Counted from the stretch's first letter, positions 1-8,758 are shown. The stretch: 64,000 nt of DNA from Solirubrobacter sp963724195 (GCA_963724195.1 CAVRTQ010000031.1:62001-126000), one strand, 5' to 3'. The notes: generated by a model from the sequence alone, not told the origin. Numbers and translations are program-made.

Positions 1-801
1 TATGCGGGCCTCGCGGCGCTCCGGCACGACGAGGACCCCAAGCCCGAGGTGCGCGCGCGGGTCAAGAAGCACAAGCTGATCGACGTCGACCTGCACATGC
101 ACACCGACCACTCGAGCGACTGCGCCACGCCGGTCGACGTGCTGCTGGCCACGGCGGTCGAGGTCGGGCTGGGCGCGATCGCGGTCACCGACCACAACGA
201 GATCTCCGGCGCGCACGACGCCGCCGCGAAGGCCGCCGACTACGGCATCAAGGTGATCGTCGGCGAGGAGGTCATGACCGCCGACCAGGGCGAGGTCATC
301 GGCCTGTTCATCAACGAGAAGATCCCGCGCGGGATGACGCTCGAGGAGACGATCCTCGAGATCCGCCGCCAGGGCGGCCTCGTGTACGTGCCGCACCCGT
401 TCGATCGCCTGCATAGCGTTCCCGACTACGAGCACATGCTCGCGATCGTGTCCGACATCGACGCGATCGAGGTCTTCAACCCGCGGATCGCGATTCCGGC
501 CTTCAACGAGGAGGCCGTGCGCTTCGCCGCCAAGTACCGGATCGTGGGTGGAGCCGGAACTGACGGACATGTTGCACAGGCGCTGGGGGCGGTCCGGATC
601 ACGATGCGCGACTTCGACGGGCCCGAAGAATTCCTCGAATCGCTGCGTGACGCGAACATCGCCGCGAAGCCTTCTTCCCTGCGTTACGCGCAAGTTCAGG
701 CCCTCAAGTTCCTCCAGACGAAGGCCACGCCATCGGCGGCTCGCCGGGCCACCCGGAGACGCAAGGTGGCGAAGGCGGTGGCAGGTCGCGGCGGGCAGTG
801 A
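1..801 (+). CDS. PHP-domain metal-dependent phosphoesterase (5' end outside window)
   Basis: The reading frame is open from the first base, so the visible 266 codons are probably the 3' part of a longer gene; a GTG at 49 could be an internal start. The protein shows the PHP signature DVDLHMHTDHSSDC, the second motif AVTDHNEISG, a conserved PHPFDR segment and a late GTDGH, all metal-ligand motifs of PHP phosphoesterases (PolIIIA/histidinol-phosphatase-like TIM barrel). The tail after about residue 230 is Arg/Lys/Ala-rich and probably disordered. PHP proteins of this stand-alone type hydrolyse small phosphate esters such as nucleotides; the substrate cannot be read from sequence. Cytoplasmic, no signal peptide visible. 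Confidence 0.85.
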   Translation, partial: YAGLAALRHDEDPKPEVRARVKKHKLIDVDLHMHTDHSSDCATPVDVLLATAVEVGLGAIAVTDHNEISGAHDAAAKAADYGIKVIVGEEVMTADQGEVIGLFINEKIPRGMTLEETILEIRRQGGLVYVPHPFDRLHSVPDYEHMLAIVSDIDAIEVFNPRIAIPAFNEEAVRFAAKYRIVGGAGTDGHVAQALGAVRITMRDFDGPEEFLESLRDANIAAKPSSLRYAQVQALKFLQTKATPSAARRATRRRKVAKAVAGRGGQ

Positions 802-851
802 CTTGCAGGGGCAAGGAGAACCCGGTCTCGGCGTGAACCTCGGTCGGCGGA

Positions 852-1457
852 ATGCCCGCCACCGACGACGAGATCCGCGAGAAGTACCTCGAGCGCGCCA
901 TCCGCGAGCTCAACACGTTCACCCACGACCTGCAGAGCTGTGAGCGCTGCCCACGCGGCAACTTGATGCCGGTGCTGGGCTCCGGCCACCCGCAGGCCGA
1001 CGTGTTCCTGCTCAAGTACGCGCCCACCCCCGCGGAGGTCGAGGAGGGGGTCGCGTTCTATGGGAGATCGGGAACCGCCCTGATGAAGTCGCTCCGGCGG
1101 CTCGACATCGACCCGCTGGTGGTCTACGGCACGCTGTGCGTGAAGTGCCCGGTCGCCGACCCCTCCCTCGCCGCGCCGGAGTGCGTCGCGCGCCTGGTGG
1201 AGGAGTTCGCGATCGTGCAGCCCAAGATCGTCGTGGTCATGGGCACCGAAGCGCTCGACGTGCTCAACGACCTGCAACTGCCGCTCGCCCGCGAGATCCT
1301 CGAGATCCCGGGTGACATCCAGCGCCTGACGCCTTCGATCGAGGCGCTCTACGTCCCCGACATCGACCGGTCGCTCGACGAGGAGTCCGCCAAGCGCGAC
1401 TTCTGGCGCGCGTTCCGGGAGCTGGGAACCTGGTGGAGCGACTTCCCGCCGTACTAG
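852..1457 (+). CDS. Uracil-DNA glycosylase superfamily protein, atypical
   Basis: 201 aa starting at ATG 852. The layout resembles family 4/5 (Fe-S) uracil-DNA glycosylases: an early CERCPRG cysteine pair, a second cysteine pair around LCVKCPVADPSLAAPEC, and the core strand KIVVVMGTEALDVL. However, where family 4 enzymes carry the catalytic GEAPG-type motif this protein reads LLKYAPTPAEVEEG, and the late H-P-S/H-P-A catalytic His motif is not seen. It is therefore either a divergent repair enzyme or a non-catalytic DNA-binding relative. It overlaps the next gene by 25 bp, suggesting translational coupling. Confidence 0.65.
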   Translation: MPATDDEIREKYLERAIRELNTFTHDLQSCERCPRGNLMPVLGSGHPQADVFLLKYAPTPAEVEEGVAFYGRSGTALMKSLRRLDIDPLVVYGTLCVKCPVADPSLAAPECVARLVEEFAIVQPKIVVVMGTEALDVLNDLQLPLAREILEIPGDIQRLTPSIEALYVPDIDRSLDEESAKRDFWRAFRELGTWWSDFPPY

Positions 1458-2059
1458 CGCTCTCCGAGCTGGCCCGGTACCGCCTCGGCGACGGGATGGA
1501 CTATCGCCCCATCCGCAACGCGATGGGCGTCTCGGCCTTCGGCATCAACGCCTACACGGCGGACGAGGGCACCGTGATCGAGCCGCACGACGAGCTCGGC
1601 AGCGGCGGAGGCGGGCACGAGGAGCTGTACTTCGTCGCCACCGGCCACGCGCGGTTCGCGATCGACGGGAAGGAGATCGACGCGCCGACCGGCACGATCC
1701 TGCTCGTCCAGCCCGAGCAGCAGCGGTCGGCGACGGCGCAGGCGCCGGACACGACCGTGCTCGTCGTCGGCGGCAAGCCCGGCGCCGCCGGTCCGCCCTC
1801 ACCGTTCGAGTACTGGTACCTGGCGATCGGCGAACCGCCGGACAAGGCCTACGCGATCGCGGCCGCGGGGCTCGAGCACCACCCCGAGAACGGGGGCCTG
1901 CACTACAGCCTCGCCTGCTTCGCCGCGTTGGCCGGGCGCCGCGAGGACGCCCTGCGCCACATCAAGATCGCGTTCGAGGTCCAGCCGGAGTCCCGCGAGT
2001 GGGCGAAGGACGACTCCGACCTGGACTCAATCCGCGCCGCCATCGAAGCATCGGCGTAG
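1433..2059 (+). CDS. Cupin-domain protein with C-terminal TPR-like helices
   Basis: 208 aa from GTG 1433, overlapping the preceding stop; ATG 1496 is an alternative start. Residues about 40-115 form a cupin fold: GINAYTADEGTVIEPHDE followed by HEELYFVATGHARFAIDG and a PTGTILLVQP turn, giving the usual His/Glu metal-ligand spacing. Residues about 125-205 are helical with a TPR-like pattern (HHPENGGLHYSLACFAAL, REDALRHIKIAFEVQP). Small cupin proteins of this kind are often sensors or dioxygenase-like; the reaction is unknown. A cytoplasmic role is likely as there is no signal peptide. Confidence 0.75.
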   Translation: MERLPAVLALSELARYRLGDGMDYRPIRNAMGVSAFGINAYTADEGTVIEPHDELGSGGGGHEELYFVATGHARFAIDGKEIDAPTGTILLVQPEQQRSATAQAPDTTVLVVGGKPGAAGPPSPFEYWYLAIGEPPDKAYAIAAAGLEHHPENGGLHYSLACFAALAGRREDALRHIKIAFEVQPESREWAKDDSDLDSIRAAIEASA

Positions 2060-2098
2060 CCATGCTTCAAAGCGACCCAAACCAGCGGGCGAAGCCCG

Positions 2099-3052
2099 CT
2101 AGTGCGGCTCGCCAATCTGTAGGACGACCTTCCCGAACTTCTTGCCGGCGCTGAACCGCTCGTAGGCGGCCGGCGCCTCTTCCAGCGCGAAGGCACCCGT
2201 CACCGGCACCGAGAGGTCGCCGGACGCGAACCCCGGCAGGACCATCTTCTCGACGAGCCGCGCGGCGATCGCCTTCTCCTCGATCGGCCGGTTGCGCAGC
2301 GTGGAGCCGTGGATCCGCCCGCGCTTGCCCATGAGCTTGCGCAGGTCGATCTCGGTCTTGGCTCCCGCGCCGACGCCGATGATGCAGATCCGCCCGCCGC
2401 TCGCGAGCGCGTCGAGGTTCCCGTCCAGGTTCGGCGCGCCGACGAGCTCGAGGATCACGTCGTACTCGCCCTCCGCGACGGCCTCCTCCGGGGCGATGGC
2501 GTTGACGGCGCCGAGCGCGCCCACCTGCCCGCGGGCCTGGGGATCGCGGACGGAAGCGGTGACCCGCGCGCCCGCCATCACGCCCAACTGCACGGCCGCC
2601 ATGCCGACGCCACCCGCCGCGCCGTGCACGAGCAGGCGCTCGCCGACGGTCAGCCCGGCCTGGGTGAAGAGCGCGTCGTGGGCGGTGGTGAACACCTCGG
2701 GGACGCCGCCCGCCGCGGTCCAGTCCAGCTCGTCCGGGACCGGCATCGCGGTGCGCTCGTGGACGACGGCGAACTCGGCCTGGCCGCCTCCGGCCACCAG
2801 CGCCATCACACGGTCGCCGGGTTCGAAGCGCCCGACGCGGCGCCCGCAGGCGACGACCTCGCCCGCGAGCTCGAGGCCGGGGATGTCGGCGGGAACCCCC
2901 GGCGGAGGCGGATAGTGACCGGCAACTTGCAGGATGTCGGCACCGTTGAGCCCAGCGGCGCGGACACGGACCAGCAATTGGCCGTCCTGTGGCTCTGGAG
3001 CGGGACGATCGGCGACCTGGACCTGGCCGTCGACGATGGTGGCGGCACGCAT
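2099..3052 (-). CDS. NAD(P)H:quinone oxidoreductase, zinc-independent MDR family
   Basis: 317 aa from ATG 3052. N-terminal GroES-like fold (MRAATIVDGQVQVADRP, GLELAGEVVACGRRVGRFEPGDRV) is followed by the Rossmann motif LLVHGAAGGVGMAAVQL, the hallmark of quinone oxidoreductase/zeta-crystallin MDR proteins (PIG3-like). The four structural-zinc cysteines and the catalytic Cys/His of alcohol dehydrogenases are absent. The family reduces quinones or enones with NADPH. It is transcribed divergently from the lipase-like gene; the two starts are 45 bp apart and share one promoter region. Confidence 0.9.
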   Translation of the reverse strand: MRAATIVDGQVQVADRPAPEPQDGQLLVRVRAAGLNGADILQVAGHYPPPPGVPADIPGLELAGEVVACGRRVGRFEPGDRVMALVAGGGQAEFAVVHERTAMPVPDELDWTAAGGVPEVFTTAHDALFTQAGLTVGERLLVHGAAGGVGMAAVQLGVMAGARVTASVRDPQARGQVGALGAVNAIAPEEAVAEGEYDVILELVGAPNLDGNLDALASGGRICIIGVGAGAKTEIDLRKLMGKRGRIHGSTLRNRPIEEKAIAARLVEKMVLPGFASGDLSVPVTGAFALEEAPAAYERFSAGKKFGKVVLQIGEPH

Positions 3053-3097
3053 GTTCGCGACGATACTCGTCGAAGGGCGGGGTGGTCGGTCTCGGAA

Positions 3098-3949
3098 ATG
3101 GGTAATTATGTGGACGTGGGCGTCCAGGTTCCGCACTTCCCCCCGTTCTGGCGCGAGGGTCTCGCCGGTCTCGAACTGGCCGCACTGCGCCGGAGTGCGG
3201 TCTGGCGCGGCGGCGGCGTCCCTGACGGTGAGGGACGACCGGTCCTGCTGATCCCCGGCTTCCTGGCCGGCGACGGCTCGCTGGCGACGATGACCCAGTG
3301 GCTCCGTCAGAACGGCTACCACACGCGCCGAGCCGGAATCCGCATCAACGTGGGCTGCTCGTCGGAAGCGATCGACCGGCTCGAGGAGCGCGTCGAGCGC
3401 TTCGCGGAGGAGTCCGGCGAGCGCGTGGCGCTGATCGGCCAGAGCCGCGGCGGCATCTTCGCCCGCAACCTCGCGGTGCGCCGCCCCGACCTCGTGAGCG
3501 GGATCGTCACGCTCGGCTCCCCGACGGTCAACCAGCTCAGCACGCACCCGTTCGTGCTCGCCCAGGTGGCGCTCGTCGGCGTGCTCGGCACCACCCGCTT
3601 CCCCGGCATGTTCCGGATGAGCTGCCTGCGCGGGGAGTGCTGCAAGCGCTTCCGCGAGGAGTTCCACGCCGACGTCCCGCCCGAGGTCGGCTTCACCGCG
3701 ATCTACTCCAAGACGGACGGGATCGTGAACTGGCACGCCTGCCTGGACCCGAGCGCCGAGCAGGTCGAGGTCCGCGCCTCGCACGTGGGCATGGGCGCGA
3801 ACGCCGAGGTCTACGCCGAGATCGGCAACGCGCTCGCGACGTTCGGCGACGGGCACGATGTGGGCGAGGGCCGCGTAGGCTTGGTCACATGGCCCGACAC
3901 CAACCTGCAGGCCGACAGCACGCCGGCGAGCCGCCGCCGCCGAAGGTGA
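3098..3949 (+). CDS. Alpha/beta hydrolase (lipase/triacylglycerol-lipase-like)
   Basis: About 283 aa from ATG 3098 (a GTG at 3110 is also possible). Features: VLLIPGFLAGDGS oxyanion region near residue 50, the nucleophile elbow LIGQSRGG (G-x-S-x-G) near residue 118, an Asp in KTDGIVN, and a C-terminal His in ASHVGMGANAEV, completing a Ser-Asp-His triad. Four cysteines in SCLRGECCKRF could form a disulfide or bind metal. No clear signal peptide. The final basic stretch overlaps the next small gene by 61 bp, so the true 3' end may be nearer position 3850. Confidence 0.8.
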   Translation: MGNYVDVGVQVPHFPPFWREGLAGLELAALRRSAVWRGGGVPDGEGRPVLLIPGFLAGDGSLATMTQWLRQNGYHTRRAGIRINVGCSSEAIDRLEERVERFAEESGERVALIGQSRGGIFARNLAVRRPDLVSGIVTLGSPTVNQLSTHPFVLAQVALVGVLGTTRFPGMFRMSCLRGECCKRFREEFHADVPPEVGFTAIYSKTDGIVNWHACLDPSAEQVEVRASHVGMGANAEVYAEIGNALATFGDGHDVGEGRVGLVTWPDTNLQADSTPASRRRRR

Positions 3950-4101
3950 AGATGCGCTTCGACGCCGCGACCGGCCGCTTCGTGCCGGTCGAGGAGCCGC
4001 GCGAGACCACGGAGACGACCGAGGCCGCCGAGCGCCCGGCCACGCCGGACGACCCGCGCCCCGCCGCCTTCCGCAACATCCCGCCGTTCGGCGGCGCCTA
4101 G
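3889..4101 (+). CDS. Small hypothetical protein
   Basis: 70 aa from ATG 3889, in a different frame from the preceding hydrolase, which it overlaps by 61 bp. The sequence is Pro/Glu/Thr-rich with a short ordered motif, KVKMRFDAATGRFVPVEEP, and a hydrophilic tail ending FRNIPPFGGA. No domain recognised. The PVEEP-x-ETTETTE stretch looks disordered. Codon usage resembles that of neighbouring genes, which favours a real gene, but a non-coding origin cannot be excluded. Confidence 0.45.
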   Translation: MARHQPAGRQHAGEPPPPKVKMRFDAATGRFVPVEEPRETTETTEAAERPATPDDPRPAAFRNIPPFGGA

Positions 4102-4103
4102 CG

Positions 4104-4994
4104 CTTCAGCGTCCTGCTCGCGAGCGCTTGCCGTCCACATGGACGCGGACGGTCAGCTTGCCGCGGCGGACCGGCGCGGTGATGGCCTTGCGTGCCGTCG
4201 GCGACGAACGTCGTCGTGTAGGCCTTCTTGCCGCCGCCGGAGACCTTCACGGCGACCTTGCAGGGCTCGCGCAGGTGACGCGCCCGACGCTGATCCGCCC
4301 GTTGCCGCGCAGTGCCCGCGCACGGAGCGTGACGGGTCGGCGGGGCGAAGGCCGGTCGCACGACGGGACGTCGCCGCGAAGACGGCGGCGGTCAACGGGC
4401 CGTACGGGCCAGAGGTGCGGTCGGCGCCCGGACCGCCGAGTAGAACGGGAGGTAGTGGTGCCCGGCGTGGGATCGCGTGACGAACAGATGCCGCCCGAGG
4501 TGTTCAGGCGACAGCGGCTCGCCGGCGGGCAGCAGATCGCACTGGAGCGCCATCGGCGGCTCTGCAGCTCAGCAGTTGCGTGGACGTCAGCCCGGCCCAC
4601 CCACCGGCCCACGCGCCCGGCTCGACGGCGACGGTCGTTCCGATCACGAACGCCCCGCTCAGCGTCGGCGGCGAGAGGTCGACGTACCGGCCCTCCCAGA
4701 CCGTGCTCGCCCAGGTCTCGCTCCTCCCGTGCCTCCACTCGATCGTGTTCTCGAAGTAGGTCCCGGGGGTGTCGGCCCCGGACGCAGCTCATAACCCGTC
4801 TCGTCGCGGGTGACGCATGTCCCGCCGACGGTGCACTGACGCCACGTCACGGGCTGGCTGGTGGCGTTGATCCACGAGTAGAGCACCGGTTCGCCGTTGG
4901 CGTCCACGGCGGCGAAGGGCGCGACCGGAGACGCGTGTGCGGCGGGCGAGGCCGCGACCAGCAGGCCAATGCAGAGCCCGAGCACGGAGCGCAC
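4104..4994 (-). pseudogene. Broken secreted protein with Ig/fibronectin-like repeats
   Basis: A start at GTG 4994 gives a signal peptide (MRSVLGLCIGLLVAAS...AHA) and a short folded part containing VLYSWINATSQPVTWRQC and CVTRDETGYELRPG. Near 4780 the frame is lost; coding resumes in another frame with GTYFENTIEWRHG and LSPPTLSGAFVIGTTVAVEP, a motif typical of actinobacterial cell-wall Ig-like repeats. At least two further frame changes follow before a C-terminal KVSGGGKKAYTTTF segment. No continuous product can be made as the sequence stands. Either a decayed gene or one carrying several sequencing indels. Confidence 0.6.
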
Positions 4995-5121
4995 AGCGCG
5001 CGGTCAGTTTCCGTTCGCGAGCCGCTGCCGTCCACGTGACCCGGACCGCGAGTTGCCGCGGCGCACCGGCGCGCGGGAGCGCATCGAGTGCAGCGACGAC
5101 CTCGGCGAACATGTCGCGATC

Positions 5122-5330
5122 CTACGGCGTCGTGGTGCTCAACGTGACACCAGCGTGCTGCTGTAGCGGCCGCTGCGGAGACCGTCCGTGGCCGCGATCG
5201 ACTGCTTGAACTCGACCGGGACGATGTCCCGTCCGGTCGGAGCCGAGTCCGTGCGCAGCGTGGCCGGAAGGCCGCCGAGGCGCCGGTGCCCGACCGGACC
5301 TGGGCGGCTGCCAGGTGCTGGTTACACGAG
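5122..5330 (-). pseudogene. C-terminal remnant of a secreted protein (shared beta-rich domain)
   Basis: On the minus strand this stretch encodes PVEFKQSIAATDGLRSGRYSSTL and, one frame over, TLSTTTP then TAG. The same terminal signature (FKQSIG...LRTG.YSKTLTFTLSTTNP) closes the proteins at 55948-56878 and 63281-64000. No N-terminal part or start is visible between it and the methyltransferase stop at 5335, and the last codons are shifted by one base. I interpret it as the 3' remnant of a secreted-protein gene, possibly the end of the broken gene family at 4.1-5.0 kb. Confidence 0.55.
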
Positions 5331-5334
5331 CGCG

Positions 5335-6741
5335 CTAGTCGCGGTCGGGGTTCTTGACCCCGTCGGGACCGGCTTCCAGCAGCGCGACGCACTCGATGTG
5401 CGGGGTCTGCGGGAACATGTCGACCGGGCGCACCTTGACCAGGCGGTAGCCGGCCTCGACGAGCTGCGCGGCGTTCGGCGCGAGCGTCGTCGGGTTGCAG
5501 GAGACGTAGACGATCCGCTTCGGGGCGGCCTCGACGATCCGGCGCACGATCTTGGCCGAGAGGCCCGCGCGCGGCGGGTCGATGATCGCGACGTCCGGCT
5601 TGCCCTCGCGCTCGACGAGCTCGCGCAGCGCCAGGCGCGCGTCACCCGCGTAGAAGTTCGCGTTCTGGATGTCGTTGAGCTTCGCGTTGGCGATCGCGTC
5701 CGCGACGGCCGGGGCGACGATCTCGAGGCCGACGACCTGGCGGGCGCGGGTGGCCATCGACAGCGCGATCGTGCCGATGCCCGAGTACAGGTCGAAGACC
5801 TTCTCGTGCGCGCCGACGGCCGCGTAGTCGAGCGCGACGCTGTAGAGCTTCTCGGCCATGTCGGTGTTCGTCTGGAAGAACGCCTCGGGCGAGATCAGGA
5901 AGTCCAGGTCGTTGATGCTGTCCACGAGCTGCGGCGCGCCCTTGAGCAGCGTCGTCTCGCCGCCGTAGGTGCTTTCGCCGAGGTCAGCGGTCTGCGTCCA
6001 CCACAGGCCGTCGGCGTCCACGGCGTCGATCAGGCCGTCGACGTCCAGCTTGCCGGGCGAGGTGATCAGGCGCACCTGCGTCTGCCCCGAGCGCCGGCCC
6101 TCGCGGATCACGAGGTTGCGCAGGAAGCCGCGGTGGTCCTTGCGGTCCCACGGCATGTAGCCCTTGACGAAGCGCAGGACCTGCTCGCGCAGCTCGTTCA
6201 CGCGCTCGGAGACGAGCTTGCAGTCCGTCATCGGGACGATGTCGTTCCAGCGGCCGGGCGCGTGGAACCCGCACACGAGGTCGCCGTTCGCGTCAGCGCC
6301 GAACGAGAACTCGACCTTGTTGCGGTAGCGCCACTGCTCGACGGCCGGGATGATCGGCTCGATCTCGAACTCCTCGAGGCGGCCGATCCGGCGCAGCGCG
6401 TCCTCGACCTGCTCGGTCTTGACGGCGAGCTGCTTCTCGTACGGCAGCACCTGCCACGGCGCGCCCGGATGGTCGGCGAACGGCTCGACGCGGTCCGGCG
6501 ACGGCTCCACGACCTCGACCACGCGCGCTTCGGCGTACGCCTTCTTGGCCTTGCCGACCTCAGCCTTCACCCGGTCGCCCGGGAACCCGCCCGCCACGAA
6601 CACGACGTAGCCCTCTTTGCGCGCGACACCGTTGCCGCCGTGGGCGAGCGTGTCGATCGTGAGTTCGAGGATGTCGCCGCGCGACGGTCGAGCGAGAAAG
6701 TGGGCGAAGACATGGATCTGTGAGGATGACAGGGTGTCCAT
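5335..6741 (-). CDS. TRAM-domain RNA (uracil-5-)-methyltransferase, TrmA/RumA family
   Basis: 468 aa from ATG 6741, preceded on the minus strand by an AGGAG ribosome site. Residues about 20-80 are a TRAM RNA-binding domain (DTLAHGGNGVARKEG, FPGDRVKAEV). The C-terminal SAM methyltransferase has FQTNTDMAEKLYS, VFDLYSGIGTIALSMA, AIIDPPRAGLSAKIV and the catalytic YVSCNPTTLAPN. The N-terminal Fe-S cysteines of classical RumA are missing: the region reads DHPGAPWQVLPYEKQL. The enzyme likely makes 5-methyluridine in rRNA or tRNA. Its first 8 bases overlap the divergently transcribed map gene. Confidence 0.9.
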   Translation of the reverse strand: MDTLSSSQIHVFAHFLARPSRGDILELTIDTLAHGGNGVARKEGYVVFVAGGFPGDRVKAEVGKAKKAYAEARVVEVVEPSPDRVEPFADHPGAPWQVLPYEKQLAVKTEQVEDALRRIGRLEEFEIEPIIPAVEQWRYRNKVEFSFGADANGDLVCGFHAPGRWNDIVPMTDCKLVSERVNELREQVLRFVKGYMPWDRKDHRGFLRNLVIREGRRSGQTQVRLITSPGKLDVDGLIDAVDADGLWWTQTADLGESTYGGETTLLKGAPQLVDSINDLDFLISPEAFFQTNTDMAEKLYSVALDYAAVGAHEKVFDLYSGIGTIALSMATRARQVVGLEIVAPAVADAIANAKLNDIQNANFYAGDARLALRELVEREGKPDVAIIDPPRAGLSAKIVRRIVEAAPKRIVYVSCNPTTLAPNAAQLVEAGYRLVKVRPVDMFPQTPHIECVALLEAGPDGVKNPDRD

Positions 6742-7468
6742 CGACTCTCCTGATGAGCTGGCCGCCATGCGCGCCGCGGGCCGCGTCGTCGCCGAGGCGA
6801 TCCGCGAGATGGCCCGCCGGGTCCGGCCCGGCGTGAGCACGGGCGAGCTGGACGACGTCGCCGCGCAGGTGTTTGCGCGCTACGGCGCCCGCTCCGGCCC
6901 CCAGCTCGACTACGACTTCCCCGGCGTGACCTGCCTCTCCGTCGATGACGAGGCCGTCCACGGCATCCCCGGCCCGCGCCGCCTGCGCGAGGGCCAGCTG
7001 ATCAAGCTCGACGTCACCGCCGAGCTCGACGGCTTCTACGCCGACGCCTGCCGCACCGTCCCCGTCGGCCGCGTGCGCCCGCGCGAGCAGCGGCTCATGG
7101 CCGCTTCGCAGTCGGCGCTCAAGCGCGGGCTCCAGGCGGCGAAGGCCGACGTGAACGTCGGCGTCGTCGGCGCGGCGGTCAACCAGGAAGTCCGCCGGCG
7201 CGGGTTCAGCGTGATCGAGGAGCTCTCGGGCCACGGCATCGGCCGCCAGATCCATGAAGAGCCCGACGTCCCGAACATCGACTGGGACGGGCCGATCCTC
7301 ACCGACGGCCTCGTGATCACGATCGAGCCGATCATCGCCGCCGGCGACGGCGAGGTGTACATGGACGACGACGGCTGGACGATCAAGACCTACGACGGCT
7401 CGCCCTGCGCGCACTTCGAGCACACGATCGTGATCACCGAGGGCGCCCCGATCCTGGTGACGGCATGA
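6734..7468 (+). CDS. map: Methionine aminopeptidase, type I
   Basis: 244 aa from GTG 6734, with GAGGA seven bases upstream. Removes the initiator methionine from nascent proteins. Metal ligands and pocket residues are visible: SVDDEAVHGIPG with the substrate His, LDVTAELDGFYADACRT (two Asp ligands), ELSGHGIGRQIHEEP (His), TIEPIIAAG (Glu) and ahfEHTIVITE (Glu). Length matches type Ia enzymes lacking an N-terminal zinc-finger. The start overlaps the divergent methyltransferase start by 8 bp; the stop overlaps the aldo/keto reductase start (ATGA). Confidence 0.95.
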   Translation: MSIDSPDELAAMRAAGRVVAEAIREMARRVRPGVSTGELDDVAAQVFARYGARSGPQLDYDFPGVTCLSVDDEAVHGIPGPRRLREGQLIKLDVTAELDGFYADACRTVPVGRVRPREQRLMAASQSALKRGLQAAKADVNVGVVGAAVNQEVRRRGFSVIEELSGHGIGRQIHEEPDVPNIDWDGPILTDGLVITIEPIIAAGDGEVYMDDDGWTIKTYDGSPCAHFEHTIVITEGAPILVTA

Positions 7469-8394
7469 CCGTCGTCCCGGGCCGGATCGGCCTCGGCTGC
7501 ATGGGCATGACCTGGGCGTACGGGGCCGAGGAGCGCGACGAGCCGGAGTCGATCGCGGTGATCCACCGCGCCGCCGAGATCGGCGTGACGCTGCTCGACA
7601 CCGCCGACATGTACGGGCCGTACACCAACGAGGAGCTCGTCGGCCGGGCGATCGCCGGGCGCCGCGACGACTACTTCGTCGCCACCAAGTGCGGGCTCGT
7701 GGTCGAGGACGCCGACGAGTACGTGCTGGCCAAGAACGGCCGGCCCGAGCACGTGCGCGAGGCCGTCGACGGCTCGCTGCGGCGGCTGGGGATCGACGTC
7801 ATCGACCTCTACCAGCTGCACCGCGTCGATCCGGAGGTCCCGCTCGAGGAGACCTGGGGCGCGATGGCGGAGCTGGTGGCCGCAGGCAAGGTCCGCGCGC
7901 TCGGCCTGTCCGAGGTCAGCGTCGAGGAGATCGAGCGCGCGCACGCGATCCATCCGGTCGCGTCCGTGCAGTCCGAGGGCTCGCTGTGGACGCGCGGCGC
8001 GTTCGCGGCGGTCGTGCCGTGGTGCGCGGCCAACGACGCCGCGTTCCTGCCGTTCGCGCCGCTCGGCCGGGGCTTTCTCACCGGCGCCCTGAAGCCGCAG
8101 ACCTTCGGCTCCGGCGACTTCCGCAAGAACAACCCGCGCTTCCAGCCCGAGGCGATGGACGCGAACCTGGCGCTGGTGGAGCGGGTGCAGGCGGTCGCGG
8201 AGCGGCGTGAGGTGACGGCGGCGCAGGTCGCGCTCGCCTGGCTGCTCGCGCAGGGCGAGCACGTCGTCCCGATCCCGGGTACCAAGCGCGTCTCGCGCCT
8301 GGAGGAGAACGCCGGCGCCGCGTCGGTGGAGCTGTCCGCCGAAGACCTCGCGGAACTCGATGCGCTCCCCGACGCGGTCGGCGAGCGTTACTGA
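7465..8394 (+). CDS. Aldo/keto reductase
   Basis: 309 aa from ATG 7465, overlapping map by 4 bp. TIM-barrel NADPH-dependent oxidoreductase. The tetrad is present: Asp and Tyr in LLDTADMYGPYTNEELVG, Lys in FVATKCG, His in IDLYQLHRVD. The cofactor-binding C-terminal part has VVPIPGTKRVSRLEENAGA. It matches the AKR12/13-like group (YajO-type). Substrate unknown. The 3' end overlaps the oppositely oriented small gene by 7 bp. Confidence 0.93.
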   Translation: MTVVPGRIGLGCMGMTWAYGAEERDEPESIAVIHRAAEIGVTLLDTADMYGPYTNEELVGRAIAGRRDDYFVATKCGLVVEDADEYVLAKNGRPEHVREAVDGSLRRLGIDVIDLYQLHRVDPEVPLEETWGAMAELVAAGKVRALGLSEVSVEEIERAHAIHPVASVQSEGSLWTRGAFAAVVPWCAANDAAFLPFAPLGRGFLTGALKPQTFGSGDFRKNNPRFQPEAMDANLALVERVQAVAERREVTAAQVALAWLLAQGEHVVPIPGTKRVSRLEENAGAASVELSAEDLAELDALPDAVGERY

Positions 8395-8744
8395 GGCAGC
8401 TTGGCGTCGACCGCGTTGAGCACGGTCTTGCGGTTCGCGTTGCGGCGCTCGTAGTCGCGCACGCGGCGGAGGTCGGTCACTTCCAGCGCGCCGAGCTGGG
8501 AGACGATCTGCGCCGCGGTCAGGTCGTCGTAGTCGGTGATCGGGAACTCGTCCTCGAGGATCCCGGTCGCGCGCAGCACCCGCTCCGTCGGTGCGGAGAT
8601 CGCGCGGCGCAGGATCTCGGCCATCAGCTCGGACGCGTCGTCGCGCGTCATCCGGCCGCGGCGAACAGCGTCGTCGAGCGTGTCCTGCAGGCGCTCGCGC
8701 GTGATGACCATGACGTCCAGCGGGTTCTTGAGCGGCGGGGACAT
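8388..8744 (-). CDS. Small helical protein, phasin/DUF8129-like
   Basis: 118 aa. The first 60 residues are a predicted amphipathic helix pair (MVITRERLQDTLDDAVRRG, MTRDDASELMAEILRRA) resembling phasin-type PHA-granule regulators. The second half, YDDLTAAQIVSQLGALE followed by YERRNANRKTVLNAV, resembles a small helical domain recurring in actinobacterial phasin-like proteins. It starts 15 bp after the argF stop on the same strand, so co-transcription is likely, though I see no functional link to arginine synthesis. Family assignment is from memory of motifs and tentative. Confidence 0.6.
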   Translation of the reverse strand: MSPPLKNPLDVMVITRERLQDTLDDAVRRGRMTRDDASELMAEILRRAISAPTERVLRATGILEDEFPITDYDDLTAAQIVSQLGALEVTDLRRVRDYERRNANRKTVLNAVDAKLPQ

Positions 8745-8758
8745 CGGACTGGCGGGAA

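Noticed and set aside
2309..3097. Upstream extension of the lipase frame to 2309
   Set aside because: Antisense to the quinone oxidoreductase; conserved hydrolase sequence begins only after 3098.
5188..6723. A 511-codon plus-strand open frame
   Set aside because: Antisense to the TrmA-like gene; no recognisable motif and Arg/Val/Leu-rich.
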